A DNA stretch of 32,094 bases from Corynebacterium sp. HMSC036D02 (GTDB lineage Bacteria > Actinomycetota > Actinomycetes > Mycobacteriales > Mycobacteriaceae): assembly GCF_001836165.1 (NCBI RefSeq), contig NZ_KV827679.1, positions 1 to 32,094 of the forward strand. The letters run 5' to 3'. The notes under the pieces were generated by a model. It was not told where the DNA came from. It was given only the letters and a program-made list of their open reading frames with translations, and did no database searches. This document shows, one piece after another, positions 1 to 9,066 of this stretch (its first letter is position 1; every line of letters begins with the position of its first letter). The position numbers and the translations under genes are program-made.

Positions 1-112
1 GATGTTCACAACTCAAAGGCAGGCGCCGCTATTTGTTAAAACGGTACGTCATCCAGAGCACGGCTCCCCTCTTTGCGCCACAAGGCCGTCCGCCCAGGGC
101 GCAGAAAACGGC

Positions 113-153
113 AAAGGCCCGCGCCCCACTATGATGGTGAGCGCGGGCCCTTT
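113..153 (-). terminator. Rho-independent terminator of the alpha operon
   Basis: A GC-rich hairpin lies just downstream of rplQ. The arms GGCCCGCGC (116-124) and GCGCGGGCC (141-149) pair perfectly. On the minus strand the stem is followed by TTT and, a little further on, TTTT. It should end the rpsM-rpsK-rpsD-rpoA-rplQ transcript. Positions 1-112 hold no gene that I can support. Confidence 0.8.
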
Positions 154-169
154 AAGACCTAAAGAAGAA

Positions 170-649
170 TTACTTCTCCTCGGTGGTCTCCTCAGCCTCA
201 GCGGACTCAGCCTCAGCCTCTTCAGCCTTAGCTTCCTCGGCCTGCTTGGAGGCGGCAGCGCGGGTAGCGCGGTTTGCCTCGGAGGTCACGGTCTCCTCGA
301 GAACGAGGGAGATCTGGGACATCGGGGCGTTGTCGCCGGAGCGGTTCTCCAGCTTGATGATGCGGGTGTAGCCACCCTCACGGTTCTCGAACTTCGGTGC
401 CAGCTCATCAAAGAGGTGGGCAACGACATCCTTGTGCGGGATGAGCTTGAGAACTGCGCGACGGTCGGCAACGGTGCCGGCCTTCGCCTTGGTGATGATC
501 TTCTCGATGTACGGACGAAGAACCTTCGCCTTGGCATCGGTGGTCTTGATTGCGCCGTGCTCGATCAGGCTCGCAGCCATGTTGCTCAGCAGGTGCTTCT
601 GCTGGCTGGCGGAGCCGCCGAGACGCGGACCCTTCTTGGGGGTAGGCAT
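170..649 (-). CDS. rplQ: 50S ribosomal protein L17
   Basis: L17 is a large-subunit protein that binds 23S rRNA near the exit tunnel. The 159-residue product opens with [20 protein letters not shown] and carries the L17 core to about residue 125. It then has a roughly 30-residue Ala/Glu-rich acidic tail ([18 protein letters not shown]) that the 127-residue E. coli protein lacks. Such acidic tails are seen in actinobacterial L17. It is the last gene of the alpha operon, 78 bases after rpoA, and is followed by a terminator. The start ATG has an AGGAG-type ribosome site just upstream. Identification is certain; the role of the tail is unknown. Confidence 0.97.
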   Translation of the reverse strand: MPTPKKGPRLGGSASQQKHLLSNMAASLIEHGAIKTTDAKAKVLRPYIEKIITKAKAGTVADRRAVLKLIPHKDVVAHLFDELAPKFENREGGYTRIIKLENRSGDNAPMSQISLVLEETVTSEANRATRAAASKQAEEAKAEEAEAESAEAEETTEEK

Positions 650-727
650 TATGTACTCCTCGTGTGCGGATTAATTGAGCGCGCGACGGGGCGCGGTTGC
701 CGCGCCGTCACGATTCAGTGGAATTCT

Positions 728-1738
728 TTACTCGGAATCGTCGGAAGCCGGGTCCTTGAAGTCACCGGTTTCTGCGTCGTAACCTTCCAGCTGGGTCGGG
801 TCGAAGTCCTCAGGGGTGTCCTTGAGAGCCAGGCCCAAGTTAGCCAGCTTGATCTTTACCTCATTGATCGACTTCTGACCGAAGTTGCGGATATCCAGCA
901 GGTCCGATTCGGTGCACTCAGCGAGCTCACCAACGGTGTGGATTTCCTGACGCTTCAGGCAGTTGTAGGAGCGGACGGAGAAGTTCAGATCCTCGATCGG
1001 CATGCTGTATGCAGCGATGTACTCCGTCTCCTGCGGGGACGGGCCAATCTCGATGCCCTCAGCGGCGGTGTTCAGCTCGCGAGCCAGGCCGAAGAGCTCG
1101 ACCAGGGTGCCGCCGGCGGAAGCCAGGGCGTCGCGTGCGGAAATCGAGTTCTTGGTCTCGACGTCGATGATCAGCTTGTCAAAGTCGGTACGCTGCTCAA
1201 CACGAGTAGCTTCGACCTTGTAGGAGACCTTCAGCACCGGGGAGTAGATCTGGTCGACCGGAATGCGGCCGATCTCTCCCGAGGTAGCAGCAGCCGGGAC
1301 GTAGCCACGGCCGCGCTCGACGACGAGTTCCATCTCCAGCTTGGCGGACTCATTCAGCGATGCGATGTGCAGATCCGAGTTGTGGATCTCCACGCCAGCC
1401 GGCGGCTGGATATCGCCTGCAGTGACCTCACCCGGGCCTTCCTTGCTCAGGTACATCACGACCGGCTCATCGGAGTCGGAGGACAGAACCAAACCCTTGA
1501 CATTCAGGATGATCTCGGAAACGTCTTCCTTCACACCATTGATGGTGGTGAACTCGTGGAGCACACCGTCAATCTTGATGGAGGTTACTGCCGCGCCCGG
1601 GATGGACGAAAGCAGCGTGCGACGAAGCGAGTTGCCAAGGGTGTAACCGAAGCCCGGCTCAAGCGGCTCGATAACGAACTTAGAGCGAGACGAGTCGATG
1701 AATTCCTCGGTGAGCTGAGGACGCTGGGAAATAAGCAT
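728..1738 (-). CDS. rpoA: RNA polymerase subunit alpha
   Basis: This is the alpha subunit of RNA polymerase; its dimer nucleates assembly of beta and beta prime. The N-terminal assembly domain (about residues 1-230) includes [20 protein letters not shown]. The C-terminal domain (about 250-320) includes [19 protein letters not shown] and [19 protein letters not shown], the helix-hairpin-helix part that touches promoter UP elements and regulators. The length of 336 is normal. It sits between rpsD and rplQ as in most bacteria. The last 20 or so residues are acidic. No oddity was seen. Confidence 0.98.
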   Translation of the reverse strand: MLISQRPQLTEEFIDSSRSKFVIEPLEPGFGYTLGNSLRRTLLSSIPGAAVTSIKIDGVLHEFTTINGVKEDVSEIILNVKGLVLSSDSDEPVVMYLSKEGPGEVTAGDIQPPAGVEIHNSDLHIASLNESAKLEMELVVERGRGYVPAAATSGEIGRIPVDQIYSPVLKVSYKVEATRVEQRTDFDKLIIDVETKNSISARDALASAGGTLVELFGLARELNTAAEGIEIGPSPQETEYIAAYSMPIEDLNFSVRSYNCLKRQEIHTVGELAECTESDLLDIRNFGQKSINEVKIKLANLGLALKDTPEDFDPTQLEGYDAETGDFKDPASDDSE

Positions 1739-1807
1739 GGAGTTTCTCCTTGTCGGCGCCCGCTATATGACGCCGGTAGAAGGGGTAAAGATGAAAGTGT
1801 CGAAGGA

Positions 1808-2413
1808 TTACTTCGAGTAAAGCTCGACGATGAGCTGCTCCTGCAGCGGAACGTCGATCTGAGCGCGCTCGGGCAGCTGGTGCACGAGGATGCGCAGGGT
1901 GTCCGGAACGACCTGCAGCCACGCCGGAACGTTGGCGTCTACCAGGCGGTCCTGAGCCTCTTCGAACCATTCCATCTTCTGGGAACGCTCACGAACATCG
2001 ATGATGTCGTACTGCGTAACGCGGAAGGAAGGAACGTTGATCTTCTTGCCGTTCACGGTGAAGTGACCGTGGGAGACAAGCTGGCGAGCCTGGCGGCGGG
2101 TGTTGGCCAGACCTGCACGGTAGATCACGTTGTCGAGACGGGACTCGAGCAGAACGACGAGGTTGTCACCGGTCTTGCCCGGGAGACGGTTAGCCTCGGC
2201 GTAGTAGCGGCGGAACTGACGCTCCAGCACACCGTAGGTGTACTTGGCCTTCTGCTTCTCCTGGAGCTGCAGCAGGTACTCAGATTCCTTGATGCGGTTG
2301 CGGCCAGCCTGTCCCGGGGGGTACGGGCGGCGCTCAAATGCCATGTCGCCGCCGACCAGGTCGACGCGCAGACGGCGGGATACGCGGGTAGCGGGGCCAG
2401 TATAACGAGCCAT
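1808..2413 (-). CDS. rpsD: 30S ribosomal protein S4, zinc-free type
   Basis: S4 is a primary 16S rRNA binding protein that starts assembly of the 30S body. It can also act as a translational regulator of the alpha operon, although that is shown in E. coli and not here. The 201-residue product has the S4 N-terminal domain and an S4 RNA-binding fold (about residues 93-155: SRLDNVIYRAGLANTRRQAR, VSHGHFTVNGKKINVPS). The N-terminus reads MARYTGPATRVSRRLRVD, with no cysteines where many S4 proteins have a zinc-binding CxxC set, so this is the C-minus form. It lies between rpsK and rpoA. Confidence 0.97.
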   Translation of the reverse strand: MARYTGPATRVSRRLRVDLVGGDMAFERRPYPPGQAGRNRIKESEYLLQLQEKQKAKYTYGVLERQFRRYYAEANRLPGKTGDNLVVLLESRLDNVIYRAGLANTRRQARQLVSHGHFTVNGKKINVPSFRVTQYDIIDVRERSQKMEWFEEAQDRLVDANVPAWLQVVPDTLRILVHQLPERAQIDVPLQEQLIVELYSK

Positions 2414-2434
2414 TTTCTTACCTCTTCCTTTCCC

Positions 2435-2839
2435 TTAAACCTTGCGGCGCTTGGTCGGACGGCAGCCGTTGTGCGGCTGTGGGGTGGCATCCGTGATCGA
2501 GGAAACCTCGAGGCCTGCAGCCTGCAGGGAACGGATTGCGGTCTCGCGGCCGGAGCCCGGACCCTTGACGAAAACGTCAACCTTCTTCATACCGTGGTCC
2601 ATGGCCTTGCGGGCCGCGTTCTCAGCAGCCATCTGCGCTGCGAACGGGGTGGACTTACGGGAACCCTTGAAGCCGACGTGGCCGGAGGATGCCCAGGAGA
2701 TGACAGCACCGTGCGGGTCCGTGATGGACACGATGGTGTTGTTGAAGGTGGACTTGATGTATGCGTGGCCAGCGGCCACGTTCTTCTTTACGACGCGACG
2801 ACCACCACGGCGCGCGCCGGAACGAGTCTTGGGTGGCAT
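2435..2839 (-). CDS. rpsK: 30S ribosomal protein S11
   Basis: S11 lies on the 30S platform near the E site and contacts 16S rRNA and S18. The 134-residue product has the basic N-terminal arm ([17 protein letters not shown]), the conserved core [21 protein letters not shown] and the C-terminal signature [18 protein letters not shown]. It starts three bases after rpsM and is followed 21 bases later by rpsD, in the usual alpha-operon order. Confidence 0.98.
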   Translation of the reverse strand: MPPKTRSGARRGGRRVVKKNVAAGHAYIKSTFNNTIVSITDPHGAVISWASSGHVGFKGSRKSTPFAAQMAAENAARKAMDHGMKKVDVFVKGPGSGRETAIRSLQAAGLEVSSITDATPQPHNGCRPTKRRKV

Positions 2840-2842
2840 GTT

Positions 2843-3211
2843 TTACTTCTTCTTTCCTGCGATCGTCTTCTTCGGACCCTTGCGCGTACGAGCGTTGGTC
2901 TTGGTGCGCTGACCACGAACGGGCAGGCCACGACGGTGGCGGATGCCCTGGTAGCAACCGATTTCAATCTTGCGACGGATATCAGCCTGAACCTGGCGGC
3001 GGAGGTCACCCTCTACCTTCCAGGTAGCCTCAATGACGTCACGCAGCGCCGACAGCTGATCGTCGTCGAGGTTGTCGGTGCGCAGGTCGGGAGAAATGCC
3101 GGTCTTTTCCAGCAGTTCCTTGGCACGGGAAGGCCCGATGCCGTAGATGTAGGTGAGAGCAACCTCCATGCGCTTGTTGCGCGGGAGGTCAACACCAGCT
3201 AGACGTGCCAT
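2843..3211 (-). CDS. rpsM: 30S ribosomal protein S13
   Basis: S13 sits in the 30S head and forms intersubunit bridges with L5 and 23S rRNA. The 122-residue product begins [20 protein letters not shown] and ends with the basic tail that reaches the P-site tRNA ([20 protein letters not shown]). An AAAGGA ribosome site lies about 8 bases before the ATG. It is the first gene of the rpsM-rpsK-rpsD-rpoA-rplQ group. The gap upstream holds no rpmJ (L36), which commonly sits between infA and rpsM. Confidence 0.98.
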   Translation of the reverse strand: MARLAGVDLPRNKRMEVALTYIYGIGPSRAKELLEKTGISPDLRTDNLDDDQLSALRDVIEATWKVEGDLRRQVQADIRRKIEIGCYQGIRHRRGLPVRGQRTKTNARTRKGPKKTIAGKKK

Positions 3212-3279
3212 ATGGCTAGTCCTTTCGGGTTGTTACGATGGTTTTCTCCACATCCGTCCCCCGCCACACATACACTTTG

Positions 3280-3345
3280 CCCCGGGCCGTGCCGGGGAAC
3301 TGTGGGCATGCTTAGCAGCGTGGGCTCAGGCCATCGCAGCCTGAG
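3280..3345 (-). other. Structured leader upstream of rpsM
   Basis: The 185-base gap between rpsM and infA has two hairpin-forming sequences besides the infA terminator. These are CCCCGG/CCGGGG at 3280-3297 (6-base loop) and CTCAGG/CCTGAG at 3325-3345 (9-base loop). They would lie in the 5' region of the rpsM transcript if it starts here. I could not place a convincing promoter, so whether they regulate anything is unknown. Confidence 0.4.
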
Positions 3346-3347
3346 GT

Positions 3348-3373
3348 AAAAAAGGACGCAGCTAGTGCGTCCC
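3348..3373 (-). terminator. Rho-independent terminator after infA
   Basis: The stem GGACGCA (3354-3360) / TGCGTCC (3366-3372) has a 5-base loop. On the minus strand it is followed directly by six T residues (plus-strand AAAAAA at 3348-3353). It lies 24 bases after the infA stop and should separate infA transcription from rpsM. Confidence 0.85.
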
Positions 3374-3396
3374 GTGGGTGAGGAGGCTTACAGTCT

Positions 3397-3615
3397 TTAC
3401 TTGTAGCGGTAGACGATGCGTCCGCGGGTCAGGTCATAAGGAGACAGCTCCACAACAACGCGGTCCTCTGGGAGGATGCGGATGTAGTGCTGACGCATCT
3501 TGCCCGAGATGTGGGCGAGTACCTTGTGTCCGTTGTCGAGTTCGACGCGGAACATTGCGTTGGGCAGGGGTTCAACGATGCGACCCTCAACCTCGATTGC
3601 GCCTTCCTTAGCCAT
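3397..3615 (-). CDS. infA: Translation initiation factor IF-1
   Basis: IF-1 binds the 30S A site during initiation and works with IF-2 and IF-3. The 72-residue protein is a single S1/OB fold: [20 protein letters not shown], then [20 protein letters not shown] and [12 protein letters not shown]. This is the full length of the family. A longer reading frame continues upstream to 3732, but the conserved IF-1 N-terminus starts at the ATG at 3615, so I use that. The gene is flanked by its own promoter and terminator, so it is probably a single-gene transcript rather than part of the alpha operon. Confidence 0.97.
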   Translation of the reverse strand: MAKEGAIEVEGRIVEPLPNAMFRVELDNGHKVLAHISGKMRQHYIRILPEDRVVVELSPYDLTRGRIVYRYK

Positions 3616-3735
3616 AACCTCTACTTTTCTGGTGGAGTGCGTGCCGCGCTTGGCGCCGTCCCCACCTGCATGTTTGGTGTCTACTGCCTGGTGCCTCCAG
3701 CAACCACTTCGGCTGCGTACAGACACCAGCATTAG

Positions 3736-3764
3736 AGCATACGCTGCGAAGACGGGTTTTCCAA
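3736..3764 (-). promoter_or_regulatory. Probable sigma-A promoter of infA
   Basis: On the minus strand there is a -35 TTGGAA (3759-3764), a 17-base spacer and a -10 TATGCT (3736-3741). Each hexamer matches 4 of 6 consensus bases and the spacing is ideal. Transcription would start near 3729, giving a leader of about 115 bases before the infA ATG at 3615. This is inference from sequence only. Confidence 0.5.
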
Positions 3765-3773
3765 ATGCAGAAA

Positions 3774-3836
3774 CCTCCCGTCACCACATGGTGCGGGAGG
3801 CTGATGCTATGTAGCGGTGACTCGCTCACCGCTACA
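3774..3836 (-). terminator. Double hairpin downstream of the L,D-transpeptidase gene
   Basis: Two hairpins follow the stop codon of the transpeptidase gene. The nearer one has perfect 11-bp arms TGTAGCGGTGA (3810-3820) and TCACCGCTACA (3826-3836) with a 5-base loop, two bases after the stop, but no T tract. The second, CCTCCCG(T)CACC / GGTGCGGGAGG (3774-3800), is followed on the minus strand by TTTCTGCATTT and looks like the true terminator. Confidence 0.7.
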
Positions 3837-3838
3837 TC

Positions 3839-4630
3839 TTAGTAAATGAAGACCTTGGAGCCCATCGGCACATCATTCCAGTAGCGCACTGCATCCTGGT
3901 GGGTCAGGCGTACGCAGCCGTTGGACTGGTATGCCGGGGAACCCTCGTGGAAAGCGTGGCCATTGTTGGTGAAGTACATGGCGTAGGGCATCGGCGCGTT
4001 GCCAAACTCCCAGGAAATCTCATCCTTGATCTTGCGGTTGATGTAGAAGGTACCGGCCGGGGTCTCCTCACCCGGCTTACCGGTGGACATACCCTGCGCA
4101 ACGTAGGTGACGTTGCCGTTGCCGTCCTGCAGCCAGGTGCGGCGACCGTCGCGGTCCACGCAGATGCGTGCATCCGCCGGGCACGGGCCAACATCGAAGC
4201 GCTGGGCCTGACGCTCGGCTTCTGCCTTACGTGCGGCTTCCTCAGCGGCAGCCTTCTCGCGAGCAATCTGCTCAGCGTGGGCGCGCTCCTCCGCTTCGCG
4301 AGCGGCGCGGATCTCAGCGTTCTTCTGATCAATCAGACCCGGGAAGATCAGCTCGATGGCGCCATCGATAACCGGGCGGAGAGCGTCAGCCGCCTGCGGG
4401 TTAACGCTCTGGAGCGTCTCCAGCATCTGGTTGCGGCTATTCCACGCATTCTCGCGGGTCTGGCCAGCGAACTCATCAAGCTGAGACTGAACGTCGGAGG
4501 ACAGGGTATCGATGGAGGGAACCGTCTGTGCGTTTGCGGCGGGAGCAACCGAGAGAGTGGCGGTTACCAGGCCGATTGCGGTGGCGCGGCGTAGGGAACG
4601 GGCGCCAACTAGGGAGCGAATCTTAGACAT
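3839..4630 (-). CDS. Secreted L,D-transpeptidase (YkuD domain)
   Basis: L,D-transpeptidases make 3-3 cross-links in peptidoglycan, outside the membrane. The 263-residue product has a signal peptide (basic RSLRR, hydrophobic stretch, likely cleavage after ANA at residue 34), and an Ala/Glu/Arg-rich, probably helical, segment at about 100-142. A C-terminal YkuD domain runs from about 145. Catalytic residues are visible: H228 in FHEGSP, and C239 in SNGCVRL. The motif position that is often His (SHGC) is Asn here. It lies between map and infA, with its own start signal and terminator. There is no Shine-Dalgarno sequence before the ATG, consistent with a leaderless mRNA. Confidence 0.9.
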   Translation of the reverse strand: MSKIRSLVGARSLRRATAIGLVTATLSVAPAANAQTVPSIDTLSSDVQSQLDEFAGQTRENAWNSRNQMLETLQSVNPQAADALRPVIDGAIELIFPGLIDQKNAEIRAAREAEERAHAEQIAREKAAAEEAARKAEAERQAQRFDVGPCPADARICVDRDGRRTWLQDGNGNVTYVAQGMSTGKPGEETPAGTFYINRKIKDEISWEFGNAPMPYAMYFTNNGHAFHEGSPAYQSNGCVRLTHQDAVRYWNDVPMGSKVFIY

Positions 4631-4637
4631 GGGAAGA

Positions 4638-4643
4638 AGTATA
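4638..4643 (-). promoter_or_regulatory. Leaderless-type -10 element of the L,D-transpeptidase gene
   Basis: On the minus strand TATACT (5 of 6 consensus bases) is followed by exactly 7 bases and then the ATG of the transpeptidase gene. That puts the expected transcription start on, or next to, the A of the start codon. The bases before the ATG are pyrimidine-rich (CTTCTTCCC), so there is no ribosome binding site. No good -35 was found at 16-18 bases. Confidence 0.55.
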
Positions 4644-4682
4644 AACCTTCCTTAGCCAAAATGCCTACCCCAGACACCGCCT

Positions 4683-5477
4683 TTAGTAGCGCGGAGTCAA
4701 AATTCGAGGACCATTCTCCGTGGCTGCCACGGTGTGTTCCCAGTGGGCAGACAGGGAACCATCGAGTGTCACGACAGTCCAGTCATCCTCGAGAACTTCG
4801 TTGTCTTCGGTGCCCAGAGTCAGCATCGGCTCAATGGCGAGAACGGAGCCCTCCTGAATTATGGGGCCACGCCCCGCCTTACCTTCATTAGCCAGGTAGG
4901 GCTCTTCGTGCATTTCACGGCCGATGCCGTGGCCACCGTAACCATCGACGATGAAAAGCTCGACGCCGAACTTATCTTCTGCGCGGTAGGTGGCCTGCTC
5001 GAGGGCTGCGGAGACGTCGGTAAGCCGGTTGCCGGGAACCATAGCCTTGAGACCTTCGTGGAGAACCCATTCGGTGGCGTCGCTCAGCGCCTGCGTCTCA
5101 GGGCTGAGCTTGCCGACGCCAAACGTCCACGCACTATCCCCCACCCAGCCGTCGAGCGTGGCGCCGCAGTCGATGGAAACAAGATCTCCTTCCGCAAGAA
5201 GGAGATCCTTGGTGGGAATACCATGGACAATTACGTCATTGACGGACGCACAAATAGAGCCCGGGAATCCGCCATAGCCCTTGAAGGTGGGCACAGCGCC
5301 GGCATCCCGAATGGTCTGCTCAGCAACGTCATCGAGCTCAAGCGTGCTCACACCCACTGCAGCGGCTGCGCGCACTGCTTGCAGAGCACGGCCGACGATC
5401 TCACCGGCCGCCTGCATGGCGTCGAGCTCACCCGGAGTGCGGGCGGGGATGGTTTTAGTGCGTCGTCGAAAAGCCAT
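4683..5477 (-). CDS. map: Methionine aminopeptidase, type I
   Basis: It removes the initiator Met from nascent proteins and is a cytosolic dinuclear metalloenzyme. The 264-residue product has the pita-bread fold signatures and all metal ligands: two Asp in [20 protein letters not shown], His in [16 protein letters not shown], Glu in [10 protein letters not shown] and Glu in [10 protein letters not shown]. It follows adk by 15 bases and so belongs to the secY-adk-map operon, the usual order. No clear ribosome site precedes the ATG; translation may be coupled to adk. No terminator was seen in the 52 bases after it, before the next gene. Confidence 0.96.
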   Translation of the reverse strand: MAFRRRTKTIPARTPGELDAMQAAGEIVGRALQAVRAAAAVGVSTLELDDVAEQTIRDAGAVPTFKGYGGFPGSICASVNDVIVHGIPTKDLLLAEGDLVSIDCGATLDGWVGDSAWTFGVGKLSPETQALSDATEWVLHEGLKAMVPGNRLTDVSAALEQATYRAEDKFGVELFIVDGYGGHGIGREMHEEPYLANEGKAGRGPIIQEGSVLAIEPMLTLGTEDNEVLEDDWTVVTLDGSLSAHWEHTVAATENGPRILTPRY

Positions 5478-5492
5478 GGCTACGTTGGCAGA

Positions 5493-6038
5493 TTACTTGC
5501 CCATTGCCTGAAGGGTGCGCTCGTTGATGTCCTCAACGGTTCCTTCGGCCTTGATGGAGATGATGGCATCGCCGTAGTGCTCGATGAGCGGGAAGGTCTC
5601 CTCGCGGTAGACGCCCAGGCGGGTGCGGATGGTCTCCTCGGTGTCGTCTGCGCGGCCGCGGGCGAGCATGCGCTCAACCACAACGTCCTCGGAGACCTCA
5701 AAGTTCAGGACGCCATCGAGCTTCAGGCCCTTATCGGCGAGCAGCTTCTCCAGGATGTCGGCCTGCTCCACGGTGCGCGGGAAGCCATCAAGAAGGAAGC
5801 CGTCCTTGGCGTCATCCTGGTTGAGGCGATCCTCCACCATGCGGGCGGTGACGTCAGTCGGCACCAACTTGCCGGCGTCGATGTAGGACTTGGCCTCGAC
5901 GCCGAGTGGGGTGCCCTCACCAATGTTGGCGCGGAAGAGGTCACCGGTGGAGATGTGCGGAACGCCGAGCTTCTCGCTGAGGAGAGCGGCTTGGGTGCCC
6001 TTGCCGGCACCGGGAGGGCCAAGGAGTACGTAACGCAT
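5493..6038 (-). CDS. adk: Adenylate kinase, short-LID type
   Basis: It interconverts ATP + AMP and 2 ADP in the cytosol. The 181-residue product begins [20 protein letters not shown] with the P-loop at 7-15. The AMP-binding part follows ([20 protein letters not shown]), then the LID arginines ([16 protein letters not shown]). The LID is short and lacks the zinc-binding insertion of Bacillus-type enzymes, as is normal in actinobacteria. The ATG overlaps the secY stop by one base (TAATG), implying translational coupling. Confidence 0.97.
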   Translation of the reverse strand: MRYVLLGPPGAGKGTQAALLSEKLGVPHISTGDLFRANIGEGTPLGVEAKSYIDAGKLVPTDVTARMVEDRLNQDDAKDGFLLDGFPRTVEQADILEKLLADKGLKLDGVLNFEVSEDVVVERMLARGRADDTEETIRTRLGVYREETFPLIEHYGDAIISIKAEGTVEDINERTLQAMGK

Positions 6039-7363
6039 TACTTAAGTAGTCCTTCGTAGTTGGATTGTAGGAGCTGGGACTCGATTTGCTTGACCGTGGT
6101 CAGGGCCACCGAGACCATAATGAGGATGGCGGTACCACCGAAAGCGGAGGTGCCGGCGGCACCAGCGCTGCCGATTCCGAGATCCAGGAGGATATTTGGA
6201 AGGACGGCGATAACCGCTAGGTAGATCGAGCCGACGAACAACAGACGGTTCATGACGAAACCTAGGTACTCGGCGGTCGGTCGGCCCGGGCGGATGCCCG
6301 GGATAAATCCACCATACTTCTTCATGTTCTCCGCCTGCTCGGCCGGGTCATATTGAACCGACACGTAGAAGTAGGAGAAGAAGATGGTGAGCACGAAGTA
6401 GAGAACGATGTACTGCCAGGAGCTCGGCGCCTGCAAGTATGCAATGACGTTGCGCTGCCACCAGTTATCGGACACGCCCGGGGAACCGGAGTTGACGATC
6501 TGAGTGATGAGCACCGGCATGTAGATCAGCGAGGAAGCGAAGATGACCGGGATAACGCCGGCCTGGTTGACCTTGAGCGGCAGGTAGGTGGAGGAACCAC
6601 CGTACTGGCGGCGTCCCACCATACGCTTGGCGTACTGCACCGGGATGCGGCGCTGGCCCTGCTCGATGAAGGTAATGCCCACAACGAGGACGATGAGACC
6701 GGTAAGAACCATGGCGAAGACCAGGCCGCCATTGTTCTGGAAGATGTTGACACCGTCGGTAGGAAGGCGGGTAGCGATACCGGCGAAGATCATCAGCGAC
6801 ATACCGTTGCCGATGCCCTTCTCAGTAATCAACTCACCCATCCACATGACGAGGATGGCGCCGGAGGTCATGGTGATCACGAGCACGATGAGGGTGAAGA
6901 AGTTACGGTCCTCCGCCAGGACACGCACGCCTTGTCCCAAGAGCTGCTCGCGGTCCGCCAGAGCTACGATGCCCGAAGACTGCAGCAGCGCCAGCGCCAG
7001 GGTGAGGTAGCGCGTGTACTGCGTCATCTTGGCCTGACCGGATTGCCCCTCCTTCTTCAGCTGCTCGAAGTGGGGAATAACCACGGTGAGCAGCTGCACG
7101 ATAATCGACGCCGTAATGTACGGCATGATGCCGATGGCGAAGATGGACAGCTGCAGCAGCGCACCACCGGAGAACAGGTTGATCACCGAGTAAAGGTTGC
7201 CTGCTTCCTCCGTGAGGTCACGAAGACGGCCGGCGATGGTGGCGTAATCAACGCCCGGCGACGGGATCTGTGCGCCAACGCGGTAGAGGATAATCAACAC
7301 GAGCGTGAAGATGATCTTCTTACGCAGGTCGGCATCTTTGAAAGCCTGCAAAATGGCGGACAC
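6038..7363 (-). CDS. secY: Preprotein translocase subunit SecY
   Basis: SecY is the channel of the Sec translocon in the cytoplasmic membrane. The 441-residue protein has about ten hydrophobic segments and the family sequences [47 protein letters not shown] and the cytosolic loop [20 protein letters not shown]. The start is GTG at 7363 with AGGAGG eight bases upstream. It leads secY-adk-map. In many bacteria secY follows rplO directly; here a 2.8-kb fatty acid module lies between them. Confidence 0.97.
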   Translation of the reverse strand: MSAILQAFKDADLRKKIIFTLVLIILYRVGAQIPSPGVDYATIAGRLRDLTEEAGNLYSVINLFSGGALLQLSIFAIGIMPYITASIIVQLLTVVIPHFEQLKKEGQSGQAKMTQYTRYLTLALALLQSSGIVALADREQLLGQGVRVLAEDRNFFTLIVLVITMTSGAILVMWMGELITEKGIGNGMSLMIFAGIATRLPTDGVNIFQNNGGLVFAMVLTGLIVLVVGITFIEQGQRRIPVQYAKRMVGRRQYGGSSTYLPLKVNQAGVIPVIFASSLIYMPVLITQIVNSGSPGVSDNWWQRNVIAYLQAPSSWQYIVLYFVLTIFFSYFYVSVQYDPAEQAENMKKYGGFIPGIRPGRPTAEYLGFVMNRLLFVGSIYLAVIAVLPNILLDLGIGSAGAAGTSAFGGTAILIMVSVALTTVKQIESQLLQSNYEGLLK

Positions 7364-7742
7364 TACTTAATCCTCCTGGCCTACCGCGCTTGTTGTGCGG
7401 TTCGAATTCGCCGCGCACGGGGGTGGATCTCATCTGTTCCCAAAAGTTAAGAGCCTTTTTAAGGTCTCTCATAGGAACGGTTGAACACTTTTGACCCCAT
7501 TACCCTACCAGCCTCGGCCACTTTCGCCACATTGACCCCGTTTACGCCGCCCTAACCAGGAGGACATATCCCCTCCCTTAGCGCCATTTATGGATCGGGC
7601 CTACCATGGTCCGTGTTGCTTCGCGGCAATGTCCTTACAAGATTTCTGCGTCTTTTCGACCTCCCCCGCGACGCCCGGGACGTCTCGGAGTATGGCCGTT
7701 CTTTATCAGCCAGACGATGAACCGAAAGAAGTATGTAATTTT
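7364..7742. other. Divergent intergenic region, secY / methyltransferase
   Basis: This 379-base gap separates minus-strand secY from a plus-strand methyltransferase gene and must hold both promoters. Two imperfect hairpins would lie in the secY leader. One has GCGG/CCGC arms around CGAATTCG at 7397-7414, with a TT bulge. The other has GAGCCTT/AAGG-T-CTC at 7450-7469. Several weak TTGAC-like hexamers occur on the plus strand (7481, 7491, 7532), but none pairs with a good -10 at 16-18 bases. Confidence 0.4.
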
Positions 7743-9050
7743 ATGAGTAAGCGATTTACCCCGATGACTGTGGCCGAGATTATCGATACTTTCATCCCCA
7801 GCCCCAACCCCTTCCGCTGGGAGGCTTTCGACGGCTCCTCCACTGGCCCGGTTGATGCACAGTTCACCGTCAAGATCAATAACCTCCAAGGCTTGGCTTA
7901 TATCGCTACTCACCCAGGGGACGTCGGATTTGCCCGCGCCTATGTCACCGATGGCATCACCGTCGAAGGCGAGCACCCTGCGCATCCTTATGGCATCTTC
8001 GACGCTTTGCACGCGATGTATGACAAGTTCTCCCGCCCCGATGCCATGACGCTGGCCCGGGTAGCCCGCTCTTTGGCTTCGATGGGAGCCTTTCAGATCC
8101 AGCCGGTCCCCGAGGTCGAGCGCGCGTCTTGGCTGCGCCGCAAACTCCACGAGGGCCTGTCCAAGCATTCCAAGGAGCGCGACGCTGAAGTCATCTCCGA
8201 TCACTACGACGTGGGCAATGACTTCTACGAGCTCTTCCTCGGCGATTCGATGACATACACCTGCGCCTACTACCCCTCCCCCGACGCCACGCTGGATGAG
8301 GCCCAGGAAAACAAGTATCGGCTCATCTTTGACAAGCTGCGGCTCAAGGAGGGCGACCGCCACCTCGACGTCGGCTGCGGCTGGGGCGGCATGGTGCGCT
8401 ATGCGGCCCGCCGCGGCGTGAAGTCCCTCGGCGTAACCCTCTCCAAGGAGCAGGCTGAGTGGGGCCAGGCCAAGATCAAGGAGGAGGGCCTCGAAGACCT
8501 CGCGGAGATCCGATTTGTGGACTATCGCGACGTTACTGAGGAAGGCTTCGACGCCATCTCCGCCATTGGGCTGCTGGAGCACATCGGAGTCAAGAACTAC
8601 CCCGGCTTCTTCAGTTTCCTCCACGGCAAGCTCAAGCCAGGTGGATTGATGCTCAACCACTGCATCACCTACCCGGATAACCACAAAACCCCGAAGGGCG
8701 GATTCATCGACCGCTATATCTTCCCCGACGGCGAGCTCTCCGGCTCCGGCACCATCACCAAGTGCATGCAGGATGCCGGCTTCGAAGTCGTCCACACCGA
8801 ATCCCTGCGCTTCGACTATATGCGCACATTGCACGATTGGTGCGAAAACCTCAAGGAGACGTGGGAGGAGGCCTGCTCGCTGGTCGGCCTGCCCACCGCG
8901 CGGCTGTGGGCCATCTACATGGCCGGCTCCGAGTGGGGTTTCGAGCACAACATCATCAACCTGTACCACTTCTTGGGCGTCAAGCTGGGTGACGCCGGCT
9001 CCCGCTCCGGCGTTCCCGAGCGCCGCTGGTGGGAAGATTCGCGCTTCTAA
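7743..9050 (+). CDS. tmsB: SAM-dependent fatty acyl methyltransferase, cyclopropane synthase family (TmsB/BfaB-like)
   Basis: Predicted to methylate the C10 position of oleoyl chains in phospholipids, using SAM, giving a 10-methylene intermediate. The 435-residue product shows the family block HYDVGNDFY (154-162), the SAM loop LDVGCGWGG (208-216), VTLSKEQAEWG, and LLEHIG with E279, equivalent to the bicarbonate-site Glu of cyclopropane synthases. The start at 7743 (MSKRFTPMTV) has a GAAAGAAG ribosome site 7 bases upstream; the frame stays open further up, so 7692 is an alternative. The next gene, 16 bases downstream, is an FAD reductase of the kind that completes this pathway. That pairing is why I prefer 10-methyl fatty acid synthesis over plain cyclopropane synthesis. 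Confidence 0.82.
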   Translation: MSKRFTPMTVAEIIDTFIPSPNPFRWEAFDGSSTGPVDAQFTVKINNLQGLAYIATHPGDVGFARAYVTDGITVEGEHPAHPYGIFDALHAMYDKFSRPDAMTLARVARSLASMGAFQIQPVPEVERASWLRRKLHEGLSKHSKERDAEVISDHYDVGNDFYELFLGDSMTYTCAYYPSPDATLDEAQENKYRLIFDKLRLKEGDRHLDVGCGWGGMVRYAARRGVKSLGVTLSKEQAEWGQAKIKEEGLEDLAEIRFVDYRDVTEEGFDAISAIGLLEHIGVKNYPGFFSFLHGKLKPGGLMLNHCITYPDNHKTPKGGFIDRYIFPDGELSGSGTITKCMQDAGFEVVHTESLRFDYMRTLHDWCENLKETWEEACSLVGLPTARLWAIYMAGSEWGFEHNIINLYHFLGVKLGDAGSRSGVPERRWWEDSRF

Positions 9051-9066
9051 TTCTGGAAGGAGTTCT

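Noticed and set aside
2..3202. A 1066-codon open frame on the plus strand opposite rplQ, rpoA, rpsD, rpsK and rpsM
   Set aside because: It is exactly antisense to five certain ribosomal and polymerase genes. High GC and strong codon bias in those genes keep the opposite frame open. It has no ribosome site or domain.
3212..3396. A possible rpmJ (L36) gene between rpsM and infA, its usual place
   Set aside because: No frame encodes the short basic L36 sequence; the space is filled by a terminator and hairpins.
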